Assembly: GCA_021737645.1 (NCBI GenBank)
Contig: JAIPDO010000035.1
Location: 1-40,828 of the forward strand
Reading direction: 5' to 3'
DNA: 40,828 nt
Source of the DNA: Desulfarculaceae bacterium
GTDB taxonomy: Bacteria; Desulfobacterota; Desulfarculia; Desulfarculales; Desulfarculaceae
Shown here: one piece after another, positions 8,567 through 15,581 of the stretch
Layout: each line of letters starts with the position of its first letter
Position numbering within the stretch: position 1 is the stretch's first letter
Program-made: the position numbers and the translations under genes
Notes under the pieces: model-generated
The model's database searches: none
What the model was told of the DNA's origin: nothing
Seen by the model: only the letters and a program-made list of their open reading frames with translations

Positions 8567-8604
8567 CAGCCCGACCAGTTCCCCATCCAATCAGTGGGCG
8601 CGGC

Positions 8605-9237
8605 TCACTGCTCCAGGGCGTCGGTCAAAAGCATTTTGAAGCGATCCAGGCTCACCGGCACGCCCATCAGGGGGATGCCCATCCAGTCCGAGTAGTCCAG
8701 AATCTCCTCGGGCTTTTCGTTGAGATACTCGTCGCACAGGCCCACGCCGTCCAGAACCCGAGCCCCGCCGGTGTGGCGGGGGAAGTTCTCGTTGGCGATG
8801 CCCTGGTCCCATCCCTCGAACACCTTGTGGCGGTACTTCACCCAGCCGGGGGTCATCCACCACACCTTTTCTCCGGCAGCCAGTTCGTCTCGATCAGCCT
8901 CCGAGGCCACCATGTCCATGCAGTGGGTGGCTTCTATGCGCACCACCTTGGGGCCCAATTCCTCGATGACCTTGGCCATGGTGCGGGTGGGCTCGGACGC
9001 GTTTACGTAGCAGTACTTGCCGCCATAGACCACGATGACCCGGTCAAAGGCCTCCAAGGCCTTGGCCACCGCCTCGCTCAGTTGGCGCTCCAACTCAGGG
9101 CAGTTCTGGTGCAGGCCGGGCGTGGTGTAGATGATCTTGCCCGCGTTGAGCCAGCCCTCGGCCTTTAGGTGATTAAGCTCCGGGCTCAGTGTGCCGCAGG
9201 CCACGATGGCCGTGTTGCTGAAATCAGGGCTCGCCAT
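8605..9237 (-). CDS. DUF1638 domain protein
   Basis: A 210-residue cytoplasmic protein resembling DUF1638. The N-terminus is IVACGTLSPELNHLK, followed by TPGLHQNCPELE, a hydrophobic strand RVIVVYGGKYCYVN, and IEATHCMDMVAS, with conserved Cys and His positions expected of that family. The biochemical function is unknown. In other anaerobes the family often sits near corrinoid methyltransferase or Hdr genes. Here it is the last gene of the Hdr/TusA operon, 41 bases after the iron-sulfur protein, with GGGAGAAG before the ATG. It probably supports the same pathway. The family assignment is from pattern memory only. Confidence 0.7.
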   Translation of the reverse strand: MASPDFSNTAIVACGTLSPELNHLKAEGWLNAGKIIYTTPGLHQNCPELERQLSEAVAKALEAFDRVIVVYGGKYCYVNASEPTRTMAKVIEELGPKVVRIEATHCMDMVASEADRDELAAGEKVWWMTPGWVKYRHKVFEGWDQGIANENFPRHTGGARVLDGVGLCDEYLNEKPEEILDYSDWMGIPLMGVPVSLDRFKMLLTDALEQ

Positions 9238-9278
9238 GATCTTCTCCCGTCATAGTTGTGCCGAGCACATAAGACGTC

Positions 9279-10424
9279 TCAGGCCAGGTCCCGGGCCAGC
9301 AGTTCGCTGACCTCCAGGACCTCCAGGGTGTCTTCCAGGCCCTCGGTCTTGCGGCTGTCTTCCAACAGCGAGATGCAATAGGGGCAGGAGGTGGCAAGCA
9401 CCTCTGCCCCGGCCTGGGCCGCTTCCCGCACCCGGAGCACGCTGAAGCGCTGCTCCTGGGGGGTCTCCATCCACACCCGGCCTCCCCCGCCGCCGCAGCA
9501 CAGGGAGAACTTCTCCTCGCGCGCCATGGGCACCACCTCGGCTCCGGCGGATTGCAACAACTCGCGAGGCTCACTGAAGACATTGCTGTGGCGGCCCAGA
9601 TAACAGGGATCGTGGAAGGCCACCTTGCGGCCGTCCTTGCCCTTAAGCTCCAGCTTGCCATCGGCCATCAGGTGAGAAAGAAGCTGGCTGGAGTGCACCA
9701 CTTCGTAGTTGCCGCCCAGTTCGGGGTACTCGCTCACAAAGGTCTTGAGGCAATGGGGGCTGGTGGTGATGATCTTCTTAACCCCCTCGCGGTTGAACAG
9801 CTCGACGTTGGACTGGGCCATTTTTTGGAACAGCTCCTCGTCGCCGCTTTTGCGCATGCTCTCGCCGCAGCAGCTTTCCTCCGGGCCGATTACCCCGTAG
9901 GAGACCCCGGCGGCGTCCAAGAGCTTCACCAGGCTGCGGGCAATGTTCTGGCTGCGCTGGTCGTAGCAGGAAGTGCAGCACACGAACAGCAGATACTCGG
10001 TGTCCGGCCCATAGGTGGGCACGGTGATCCCTTTGGCCCAGGCCATGCGGTCTTCCCGCTTGCCGGACCAGGGGTTGCCATTGGCGTGGCAGGAGCCGCT
10101 GGCCGCCTTGAGGGTCTCGGGCCTAATGCCCGCCTCGCTGACCATGGAGCGCATAGCCCGCATGATGCCGATGATGTCCACCTCCCGGGGGCAGTTGATC
10201 ACGCACTTGTTGCAGGTGGTGCAGCCGAAGAGCACATCGTCGGACTCATAGCCCTCCAGGCCGAGCTGGCCCATGCGGATCATCTGGCGGGCGAAAAAGG
10301 GGCTCTCCACCTCCCGCCAGGGGCAAACCGAAGCGCACAAGCCGCACTGCATGCAGGCGTTCAAGTCCTCGCCGCCGTATAGCCGGATGGCCTCGTTTAC
10401 TTCCAAAAAGGGGAATTCCGCCAT
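9279..10424 (-). CDS. Heterodisulfide-reductase-like iron-sulfur protein (HdrC-HdrB/HdrD type)
   Basis: A 381-residue protein. The N-terminus carries two 4Fe-4S motifs, CMQCGLCASVCP and CTTCNKCVINCP (HdrC-like). Two CCG-type domains follow. The first has CCTSC and ESCCGES but only a single Cys in SPHC. The second is complete: DPCYLGR, LCCGGGGG and TSCPYC. In Hdr, complete CCG domains bind the non-cubane cluster that reduces disulfides. This subunit is therefore the likely site where electrons from the flavoproteins reach a disulfide, persulfide or quinone-like acceptor. There are no membrane helices, so it is cytoplasmic. GGAGGAG precedes the ATG. Its exact partner is unknown. Confidence 0.85.
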   Translation of the reverse strand: MAEFPFLEVNEAIRLYGGEDLNACMQCGLCASVCPWREVESPFFARQMIRMGQLGLEGYESDDVLFGCTTCNKCVINCPREVDIIGIMRAMRSMVSEAGIRPETLKAASGSCHANGNPWSGKREDRMAWAKGITVPTYGPDTEYLLFVCCTSCYDQRSQNIARSLVKLLDAAGVSYGVIGPEESCCGESMRKSGDEELFQKMAQSNVELFNREGVKKIITTSPHCLKTFVSEYPELGGNYEVVHSSQLLSHLMADGKLELKGKDGRKVAFHDPCYLGRHSNVFSEPRELLQSAGAEVVPMAREEKFSLCCGGGGGRVWMETPQEQRFSVLRVREAAQAGAEVLATSCPYCISLLEDSRKTEGLEDTLEVLEVSELLARDLA

Positions 10425-10453
10425 GAGGGCTCCTCCACGCTCTTAACTCTTTT

Positions 10454-10825
10454 CTAGTAAACCAGGGTGGCGTTGGCCGAGAGAATCTCCTGGGTCAGCT
10501 TGGCCGCGGCCATTAGCTCGGAGCCCTCGATAAGATCCGCCTCGTCGATCTTGCGCTCACGGATGCAGGGCACGCAGACCATGAGCCGCCCGCCCTGCTC
10601 CAGAAAGCTTTTCACCAACTCATTCAGGGGAGGCAGGCCGGCGGCGAATACATGGTTCAGGCAGTCGCCCTTGGCCAGGGTCACCGCCGGGCCTTGCAGG
10701 GCCACCACCGCCTCCACGTCCATGGCCAGGGCCGCGTTGGCCAGCACAAAGGGCAAGGTGGCTTTCTCCGGGTTTTCGCCGCCGTTGGTGGAGATGTAAA
10801 CGATCTTTTCAGTTTTATCAGACAT
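10454..10825 (-). CDS. DsrE-family sulfur-carrier-like protein
   Basis: A 123-residue protein with the DsrE/DsrF-like fold pattern: KIVYISTNGGENPEKA, a helix rich in Ala, EAVVALQGPAV, and a Cys-containing loop GGRLMVCVPCIRER. DsrE-family proteins relay persulfide sulfur between carriers such as TusA and DsrC; the two Cys here are candidate carriers. I start at the second possible ATG (10825) because family homology begins at SDKTEKIVY and AAAGG lies upstream. The longer frame from 10906 adds a non-homologous leader. It lies in the Hdr operon between a small putative winged-helix gene and the iron-sulfur subunit. Confidence 0.8.
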   Translation of the reverse strand: MSDKTEKIVYISTNGGENPEKATLPFVLANAALAMDVEAVVALQGPAVTLAKGDCLNHVFAAGLPPLNELVKSFLEQGGRLMVCVPCIRERKIDEADLIEGSELMAAAKLTQEILSANATLVY

Positions 10826-10871
10826 GGTATGAAGCCTTTCTATTGTGTTTCGTTTGGGGCGCCGCCAGTTG

Positions 10872-11168
10872 TCAACAGGCGGCGGGATCTTGGGGAACCA
10901 GTTCATAGGTGAAGTAATCGCCGCTCTTGGCGGCCTCCATCACCATGCCGTATTTGCGCATGGCGGCCAGATACCACAGGGCCTCTTTGGGCGGCATGCC
11001 CAGATCCTGGGCCACCTCAAGGGGAGTGGCCGGTCCCTGGGCCAGGCGCTCTTTGATGCGGCCCAGATCCTTTTTCTGCTGCTTGGCCGTGGCCGCGTTG
11101 GCCTTGATGGCCTCTTTGCGCTCCTGCTTGAGCCGCTTCAGGGCCTCTTTGCGTTGTTCAGCTTGCAT
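10872..11168 (-). CDS. Small protein with a putative winged-helix domain
   Basis: A 98-residue protein. Residues 1-45 are a highly charged helix (EALKRLKQERKEAIKAN, QQKKDLGRIKERL). Residues 47-90 look like a winged helix: TPLEVAQDLGMPPKEALWYLAAMRKYGMVMEAAKSGDYFTYEL would be its helices and wing, read in that order. AAGGAG lies seven bases before the ATG, and the gene starts two bases after the HdrA stop. It may bind DNA, or serve as a small adaptor subunit of the Hdr complex; its place inside the operon favours neither. No named family is claimed. Confidence 0.6.
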   Translation of the reverse strand: MQAEQRKEALKRLKQERKEAIKANAATAKQQKKDLGRIKERLAQGPATPLEVAQDLGMPPKEALWYLAAMRKYGMVMEAAKSGDYFTYELVPQDPAAC

Positions 11169-11170
11169 GC

Positions 11171-13066
11171 TCACGCTCCTTGGCCCAGGGCCTGGGCCAC
11201 GATGGCGTCCACCATGGCCTCGTATTGGCCCAGGGTCCAACCGGACAGCTCGATGGCCCCTTGCTCGCACGCGGCCACGCACACCCCGCAGCCCATGCAC
11301 AGGGCGGGATTCACCCTGGCCCTCTGGCCATCAGGGGTTTCGGTCATTTCAATGGCCTCGTCGGCCAGGCAGGCCTGCACGCAGGCCCCGCTGCCCACGC
11401 ACTTGGTTTCGTCCACCTCGGCCACAAAGGGGTCCAGCTCCACGAAACCGGCGCTCAGGATGGCGCCGGCCTTGGCCGCCGCCGCGCCCGCCGCGCCCAC
11501 CGCCTCGGAAGTGTCCATGGGCGCCTGACAGGCCCCGGCCAGGTAGATGCCCGCGGCGGGCAGTTCCACCGGACGCAGCTTGGGGTGCACCTCCAGCAGG
11601 AAGCGGTCCGCGCCCACCGGCAGTTTCATCTTTTCCACCAGGGCCTGGTTGTCCCGGGGCTCCATGCCCACGGCCAGCACCACCAGATCCACCCCGATGG
11701 CCAATTCCTCACCGGCCAAGAGCTTGTCCGGCACAGTCACGGTGAGGGCGCTGTCCTCGCCGCCCTGGGTCACCACCGGCGGGGCCTCGGGCTCGTAGCG
11801 GGCGAAGATCACCCCGGACCGCCCGGCGTTCAGGTAGTACTCCTCATGGCCCCGGCCATAGGTGCGGATGTCGCGGTACATCTCGAACACGTTGGTCTCG
11901 GGGAACTTCTCGCGCAGCTCGCAGGCCGCCTGCAGGGTGGCGGTGCAGCACACCCGGGAGCAGTGCTGGTTCAGCTTGCCGTCCGGCCCTGGCGGGTGAA
12001 TGCCCGGAATCTGGCGGCTGCCCACGCAGTGGATCAGGGCCACATTGGCGATGGGCTTGCCGTTCACCATTAGTTGCCCGCCGGTGGCCTTCTCGTCGGC
12101 CATGAGCCGGATCAGCTCGGGCAGGGTTATCACCTCTTGCATCTGGCCATAGCCGTATTCGCCCACGGCCGGGGTGTAGTGCTCAAATCCGGTGGCCAAA
12201 ACCATGGCCCCGCTGACCAGCGCCACCTCCTCGGCCTCGCCGGGCACCGGCCCGGCGGCCACTCCCACGAAAGGCACGAACTCACCAGCCGCAGCATCTT
12301 TGGCCATAGCCAAGCGCTCAAGGGCCTCGCCTGTTGGCGGGGTGCGCCGGATCTTGAGCTTGAAGCTGCCGACGTAGCCCGAGTACTCGCTCAGCTCCGC
12401 GCAGGTGTAGACGGTGATGCGCTCGTCGCCCAACACCTGGGAGGCCAGGGCGCTGAGCAACTCTCCGGCGGCCTCGTTGCTGGGGAAGGTCTTGTCCAGC
12501 TGGGCCACCTGCCCGCCCAGGAAAGGGCTCTTTTCCACCAGGGCCACCTTTAGGCCCTGAGCGGCCAGGTCGCGGGCGGCGCTCATGCCCGCCACGCCGC
12601 CGCCCAGCACCGTGGCGTGGGCCTCGGCCTGAACCCGGATGGGCTCCAGGGCCTCCAGCTCGCCCGCCTTGCCCACTGCGGCGGCCACCAAAGCCCCGGC
12701 CTTGCCCGTGGCGCCGGGCCCGTGGTGAACCCAGGAGACCTGTTCGCGGATGTTGGCGTGCTCGTAGAGGTAGGGGTTCAGCCCGGCCCTGGCGATGGCC
12801 CCCCGGAAGGTGGTCTCGTGCAGGGCCGGAGCACAGGAGGCCACCACGATGCGGTTGACCTTGCCCGATTTGATGTCCTCGATTATCAGCTCCTGGCCGG
12901 GGTCGGAGCACATGAAGCTGTTGTCCCGGGCCACGGTCACGTTGGCCAGGCCGCCGGCCTGCTCCACCACCTTGGCCACGTCAACGTGGTCGGAGATGTT
13001 GCCTCCGCAGTGACAGACGTACACCCCGATTTTGGGCTGCTCCTGGCCGTTGTTTAGCTTGCTCAT
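11171..13066 (-). CDS. hdrA: HdrA-type FAD iron-sulfur protein
   Basis: A 631-residue protein. It has the HdrA N-terminal domain (VYVCHCGGNISDHVDV, FMCSDPGQELI, VVASCAPALHETTFR, NPYLYEHANIREQVSWVH), an FAD site VLGGGVAGMSAARDLA, the HCSRVCC region, and two C-terminal ferredoxin motifs. The first motif, CVGSGACVQAC, has Ser where the second cluster Cys should be; the second, CMGCGVCVAAC, is complete. The usual DCxxC motif after the FAD site is missing (FPSNEAAGELL). I start at ATG 13066 because AAGGAG is then eight bases upstream; an ATG at 13072 would leave only two. HdrA proteins split or route electrons in soluble complexes; here the partners are the adjacent QmoA-, MvhD- and HdrB-like proteins. 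Confidence 0.88.
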   Translation of the reverse strand: MSKLNNGQEQPKIGVYVCHCGGNISDHVDVAKVVEQAGGLANVTVARDNSFMCSDPGQELIIEDIKSGKVNRIVVASCAPALHETTFRGAIARAGLNPYLYEHANIREQVSWVHHGPGATGKAGALVAAAVGKAGELEALEPIRVQAEAHATVLGGGVAGMSAARDLAAQGLKVALVEKSPFLGGQVAQLDKTFPSNEAAGELLSALASQVLGDERITVYTCAELSEYSGYVGSFKLKIRRTPPTGEALERLAMAKDAAAGEFVPFVGVAAGPVPGEAEEVALVSGAMVLATGFEHYTPAVGEYGYGQMQEVITLPELIRLMADEKATGGQLMVNGKPIANVALIHCVGSRQIPGIHPPGPDGKLNQHCSRVCCTATLQAACELREKFPETNVFEMYRDIRTYGRGHEEYYLNAGRSGVIFARYEPEAPPVVTQGGEDSALTVTVPDKLLAGEELAIGVDLVVLAVGMEPRDNQALVEKMKLPVGADRFLLEVHPKLRPVELPAAGIYLAGACQAPMDTSEAVGAAGAAAAKAGAILSAGFVELDPFVAEVDETKCVGSGACVQACLADEAIEMTETPDGQRARVNPALCMGCGVCVAACEQGAIELSGWTLGQYEAMVDAIVAQALGQGA

Positions 13067-13083
13067 ACTCATCTCTCCTTGGC

Positions 13084-14391
13084 TCAGGCCGCCTGGCCGC
13101 CGCGCTGAGCGGCCAAATACTTGGCCGCGCCCATGGCCGCCGCGCCCGCCTCGGCGATGCTGTCCACGATGTCCTTGGGTCCGGCCGCCGCGCCGCAGGT
13201 GAACACCCCTTCCATCTCGGTGAGGGTGGGGGCCAGCTTGGGCTGGGGCACGGTGATGAAGCCATCGCTGGCCGCGCTCACCGGCACGATCTCCTCGGGG
13301 GCAAAAGCGGGCAGCATGGCCAGGGACAGCACCACCAGATCGTGCTCCCGGCTTACCGCGCCGCTGCCGCCTTCCTGGTCTTCGTAGCGCAGCACCACCG
13401 AGCCACCGGGATTGTTGCCCGCGATGATGGGCTTGGCCTTGACGAACTCCACGCCCATGGCCTTGGCGTTGTTGTAAAACTGCTCGTAGTTTTTGCCGAA
13501 GGCCCGGATGTCCATGTAGTAAATAGTCAGGTCGGCCAGGGGCAGCGCGCCCGAAAGCAGCATGGCCTGCTTGATGGCGTACATGCAGCACACGCGCGAG
13601 CAATAGGGCTTGCCCAGTTGCAGATCCCGGCTGCCCGCGCACTGAATAAAGGCGATGGACTCGGGCTCCTTGCCGTCGCCGGGCCTGAGGGCGCGCATGT
13701 AGGGGCCATGGGGGGCCAGCAGGCGCTCCATCTGCAGGCTGGAGATCACGTTGTCCCCCAGGCCCGGGCTGCCATAGGCCCGCTGAGGAAAGTCTTCCAT
13801 CAGCTCGAAACCGGTGGAGAGCACCATGGTGTCGGCCTCGATGATGAACTCCTGTTCGGTCTGAAGCTGGTCCACCGCGCCGGTGGGGCAGACCTGGGAG
13901 CACTTGCCGCACATCATGCAATGCTCGCGGTCGATGAGGGCCAACTGAGGTATGGCGTTGGAAAAGGGGATGTAGATGGCCTTGCGGGCGGTGAAGCCGC
14001 CCTGCTCCTGGTCCGGCACCATCACCGGGCACTCGTACTCGCACTGGCGGCAGCCGATGCACTTGGCCGGGTCCACGTAACGGGGCATTTGGGTCACCCG
14101 CGCCCGCACCTGGCCGTCCACCCGCTGGGCATCTTCCAGGCGGCACATGGTGAACAGGGTGACGTTGGGGTGGTGGGCCGCCGCCGCCATCTTGGGGGTG
14201 GTGATGCAGCTGGCGCAGTCCAGGGTGGGGAACACCTTGGACAAGCGGATCATCTTGCCGCCGATGGTGGCGTCCTGCTCCACCACGGCCACCCGGTAAC
14301 CGGCGTCGGCCAGGTCCAGGGCAGCGGCCAGCCCGGCTATACCGCCGCCCAGCACCAAGCTGTCGAATTTTTGGGTGTCGCCGTTTGGCAT
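13084..14391 (-). CDS. QmoA/HdrA-like FAD iron-sulfur flavoprotein
   Basis: A 435-residue flavoprotein, close in size to QmoA. The FAD-binding fold begins at LVLGGGIAGLAAALDLADAG. The HdrA cluster motif FPTLDCASCITTPKM is present, followed by two ferredoxin motifs, CIGCRQCEYECP and CMMCGKCSQVCP, and by YCSRVCCMYAIKQAM. It lacks both the N-terminal Cys domain and the C-terminal ferredoxins of full HdrA. It is thus the complement of the neighbouring HdrA, which has those parts but lacks DCxxC. In sulfate reducers QmoA pairs with QmoB to exchange electrons with APS reductase; here no qmoC or aprAB is adjacent, so this is a paralogous complex. AAAGG precedes the ATG. Confidence 0.85.
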   Translation of the reverse strand: MPNGDTQKFDSLVLGGGIAGLAAALDLADAGYRVAVVEQDATIGGKMIRLSKVFPTLDCASCITTPKMAAAAHHPNVTLFTMCRLEDAQRVDGQVRARVTQMPRYVDPAKCIGCRQCEYECPVMVPDQEQGGFTARKAIYIPFSNAIPQLALIDREHCMMCGKCSQVCPTGAVDQLQTEQEFIIEADTMVLSTGFELMEDFPQRAYGSPGLGDNVISSLQMERLLAPHGPYMRALRPGDGKEPESIAFIQCAGSRDLQLGKPYCSRVCCMYAIKQAMLLSGALPLADLTIYYMDIRAFGKNYEQFYNNAKAMGVEFVKAKPIIAGNNPGGSVVLRYEDQEGGSGAVSREHDLVVLSLAMLPAFAPEEIVPVSAASDGFITVPQPKLAPTLTEMEGVFTCGAAAGPKDIVDSIAEAGAAAMGAAKYLAAQRGGQAA

Positions 14392-14413
14392 CTCAACTTA
14401 CCTTTCCGGCGGA

Positions 14414-14836
14414 TCAAGCCGCCCGCGCCTCGCTGCCTGGGGCTCCCAGTTCGGCCACCACCTGGTTCATCAGATTCACCTCTTTGATAAAGGCGCGGTT
14501 GCACACCGTGCAGATGGCGGTCAGGCGCAGCCGCCTGATGTCCAGGCCCCGCTGCTTCATCAAGGCGTAGATGCCGTCCACCCGCTTGGCCAGGGCCGGA
14601 TAGGCCCCCTCATAGGGGCACTCCACTCCGCAGGACATAATGATGATGCCGCCGACGCCTTTGTCGAAGCAGTCCAGATAGAACTTCTCGGGGAACAGGG
14701 CCGGGGTGGGGGTGCGGATTATGTAGGTGTTGTCCGGGTAGTTCTGGTGGGCCTGGCCCACCGAGTTGGCCCCTGGGTAGGAGCAGTCCTCGGTGGCCAG
14801 GATCAGGATGGGATATTTGGCCACGCACGCGTCCAT
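14414..14836 (-). CDS. MvhD/FlpD-like iron-sulfur subunit
   Basis: A 140-residue protein resembling MvhD, the small 2Fe-2S subunit that passes electrons into HdrA. Visible features are PILILATEDCSYPGAN, the central IIIMSCGVECPYEG, and RLTAICTVCNRAFIKEV. The usual first CxxC is reduced to a single Cys before SYPGAN, so cluster ligation must differ or be partly lost. The start at 14836 follows the TusA stop by four bases; the longer upstream frame is an antisense-like artefact overlapping tusA. The family call rests on overall pattern and on the HdrA context. Confidence 0.7.
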   Translation of the reverse strand: MDACVAKYPILILATEDCSYPGANSVGQAHQNYPDNTYIIRTPTPALFPEKFYLDCFDKGVGGIIIMSCGVECPYEGAYPALAKRVDGIYALMKQRGLDIRRLRLTAICTVCNRAFIKEVNLMNQVVAELGAPGSEARAA

Positions 14837-14840
14837 GGCA

Positions 14841-15095
14841 TTACTTCTGGCGGCGAACGAAAATACGCTCGTAACCGTCGGCCTCGGCGTGGCCCAGATA
14901 CGCGTGGCCCACCTTGGTGGCCCAGATGGGGATGTCGTCCTTGGTGCCGGGGTCGTTGGAGAGTATCTCGAGGACCTCACCCACCATCACGCTGCCGATG
15001 GCTTTTTTGGCTTCGAGCAAAGGGCCGGGGCAGGCGCTGCCGCGGGCGTCCACACTGGAAGCCGCGCTGGGAATTTCGCTGAGTGGCTGAGACAT
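14841..15095 (-). CDS. tusA: TusA/SirA-family sulfur carrier
   Basis: An 84-residue protein with the TusA pattern: VDARGSACPGPLLEAKKAI, then VGEVLEILSNDPGTKDDIPIW and GHAYLG, ending YERIFVRR. The Cys of CPGP is the persulfide-carrying residue of the family. TusA-type carriers hand sulfur to DsrE-like or Hdr-like partners, both encoded downstream. AGGAGG lies eight bases before the ATG, which fixes the start within a longer open frame. It is the second gene of the operon. Confidence 0.88.
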   Translation of the reverse strand: MSQPLSEIPSAASSVDARGSACPGPLLEAKKAIGSVMVGEVLEILSNDPGTKDDIPIWATKVGHAYLGHAEADGYERIFVRRQK

Positions 15096-15105
15096 GATCT
15101 TCCTC

Positions 15106-15390
15106 CTAAAGCTTAGGTGTCGTATTGGCGGTTGGTTCCCCATCGCCGCGCTGCACATACAGGCACAGGCCTTGGCCGCTTTGGCGGGTGGCCATCAGGG
15201 CGTTGCCCCGTTGGTGCAAAATGCGCGGGAGGTCTATGGCCAGTTGGGGGTCGCTGATGCTCACCTCCAGCACCTGCCCCGGCTCAAGCTCCTCCACCGC
15301 CCGCTCGGCGCAGAGAATGGACCAGGCGGCGCTTAGCCCCCTGGTATCGATGCGAACGGTTACGGGGAAGTTGTCTTCAGCCTTGGGCAT
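15106..15390 (-). CDS. Degenerate TusA-like protein lacking the catalytic Cys
   Basis: A 94-residue first gene of the operon. It keeps the TusA-fold pattern (VRIDTRGLSAAWSIL, AVEELEPGQVLEVSISDPQLAIDLPRIL, GLCLYVQR) but the CPxP motif is replaced by AAWS, so the persulfide Cys is Ala. One Cys remains a few residues later (ILCAERAV). It may act as a scaffold or specificity partner of the intact TusA next door. Start 15390 is preferred over 15405: GGAGG lies eight bases upstream, and a start near 15412 predicted from the sigma-54 promoter leaves room for this site but not for one serving 15405. Confidence 0.7.
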   Translation of the reverse strand: MPKAEDNFPVTVRIDTRGLSAAWSILCAERAVEELEPGQVLEVSISDPQLAIDLPRILHQRGNALMATRQSGQGLCLYVQRGDGEPTANTTPKL

Positions 15391-15422
15391 GGGCCAAGCC
15401 TCCATGGGTTGGCCTCTGATAG

Positions 15423-15438
15423 AGCAAGAGCGATGCCA
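15423..15438 (-). promoter_or_regulatory. Sigma-54 (-24/-12) promoter of the TusA/Hdr operon
   Basis: On the reverse strand the sequence TTGGCATCGCTCTTGCT is a near-consensus RpoN element: GG at 15437-15436 and GC at 15425-15424, with exactly ten bases between. It lies about 34-49 bases upstream of the first ATG. The divergent neighbour encodes a sigma-54 activator, so sequence and context agree. Confidence 0.85.
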
Positions 15439-15533
15439 AAAGGGGGGAAACAATGTTTATGCTTTAGATACAATCATTTATCCATTTGTTGCCCGCAGCG
15501 ACGTTTATCTTTGTTTACCCGAATCGAAACGTA

Positions 15534-15553
15534 TGTTAATAATTTGCTTAACA
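15534..15553. promoter_or_regulatory. Inverted repeat, candidate activator-binding site
   Basis: TGTTAA and TTAACA form a perfect 6-bp inverted repeat around an eight-base spacer. It lies about 120-140 bases upstream of the predicted sigma-54 start site, the usual distance for an enhancer element, and 29 bases before the regulator gene. A second, wider repeat ACGTTT/AAACGT lies at 15501-15532. The whole 15440-15560 stretch is unusually AT-rich for this window. Confidence 0.45.
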
Positions 15554-15581
15554 AACGTTGCCTACCTGAACGAGGAGAGCC

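Noticed and set aside
9552..10382. 276-codon forward open frame opposite the HdrC/HdrB-type gene
   Set aside because: The opposite strand encodes intact Cys motifs; this frame shows none and lacks a ribosome site.
13342..14487. 381-codon forward open frame opposite the QmoA-like gene
   Set aside because: Mirror frame of a strongly supported flavoprotein; no recognisable domain.
8605..15390. Cluster as a standard qmoABC operon
   Set aside because: No membrane QmoC (HdrE-like cytochrome b) gene and no aprAB next to it; MvhD-like subunit is separate instead of fused to a QmoB.
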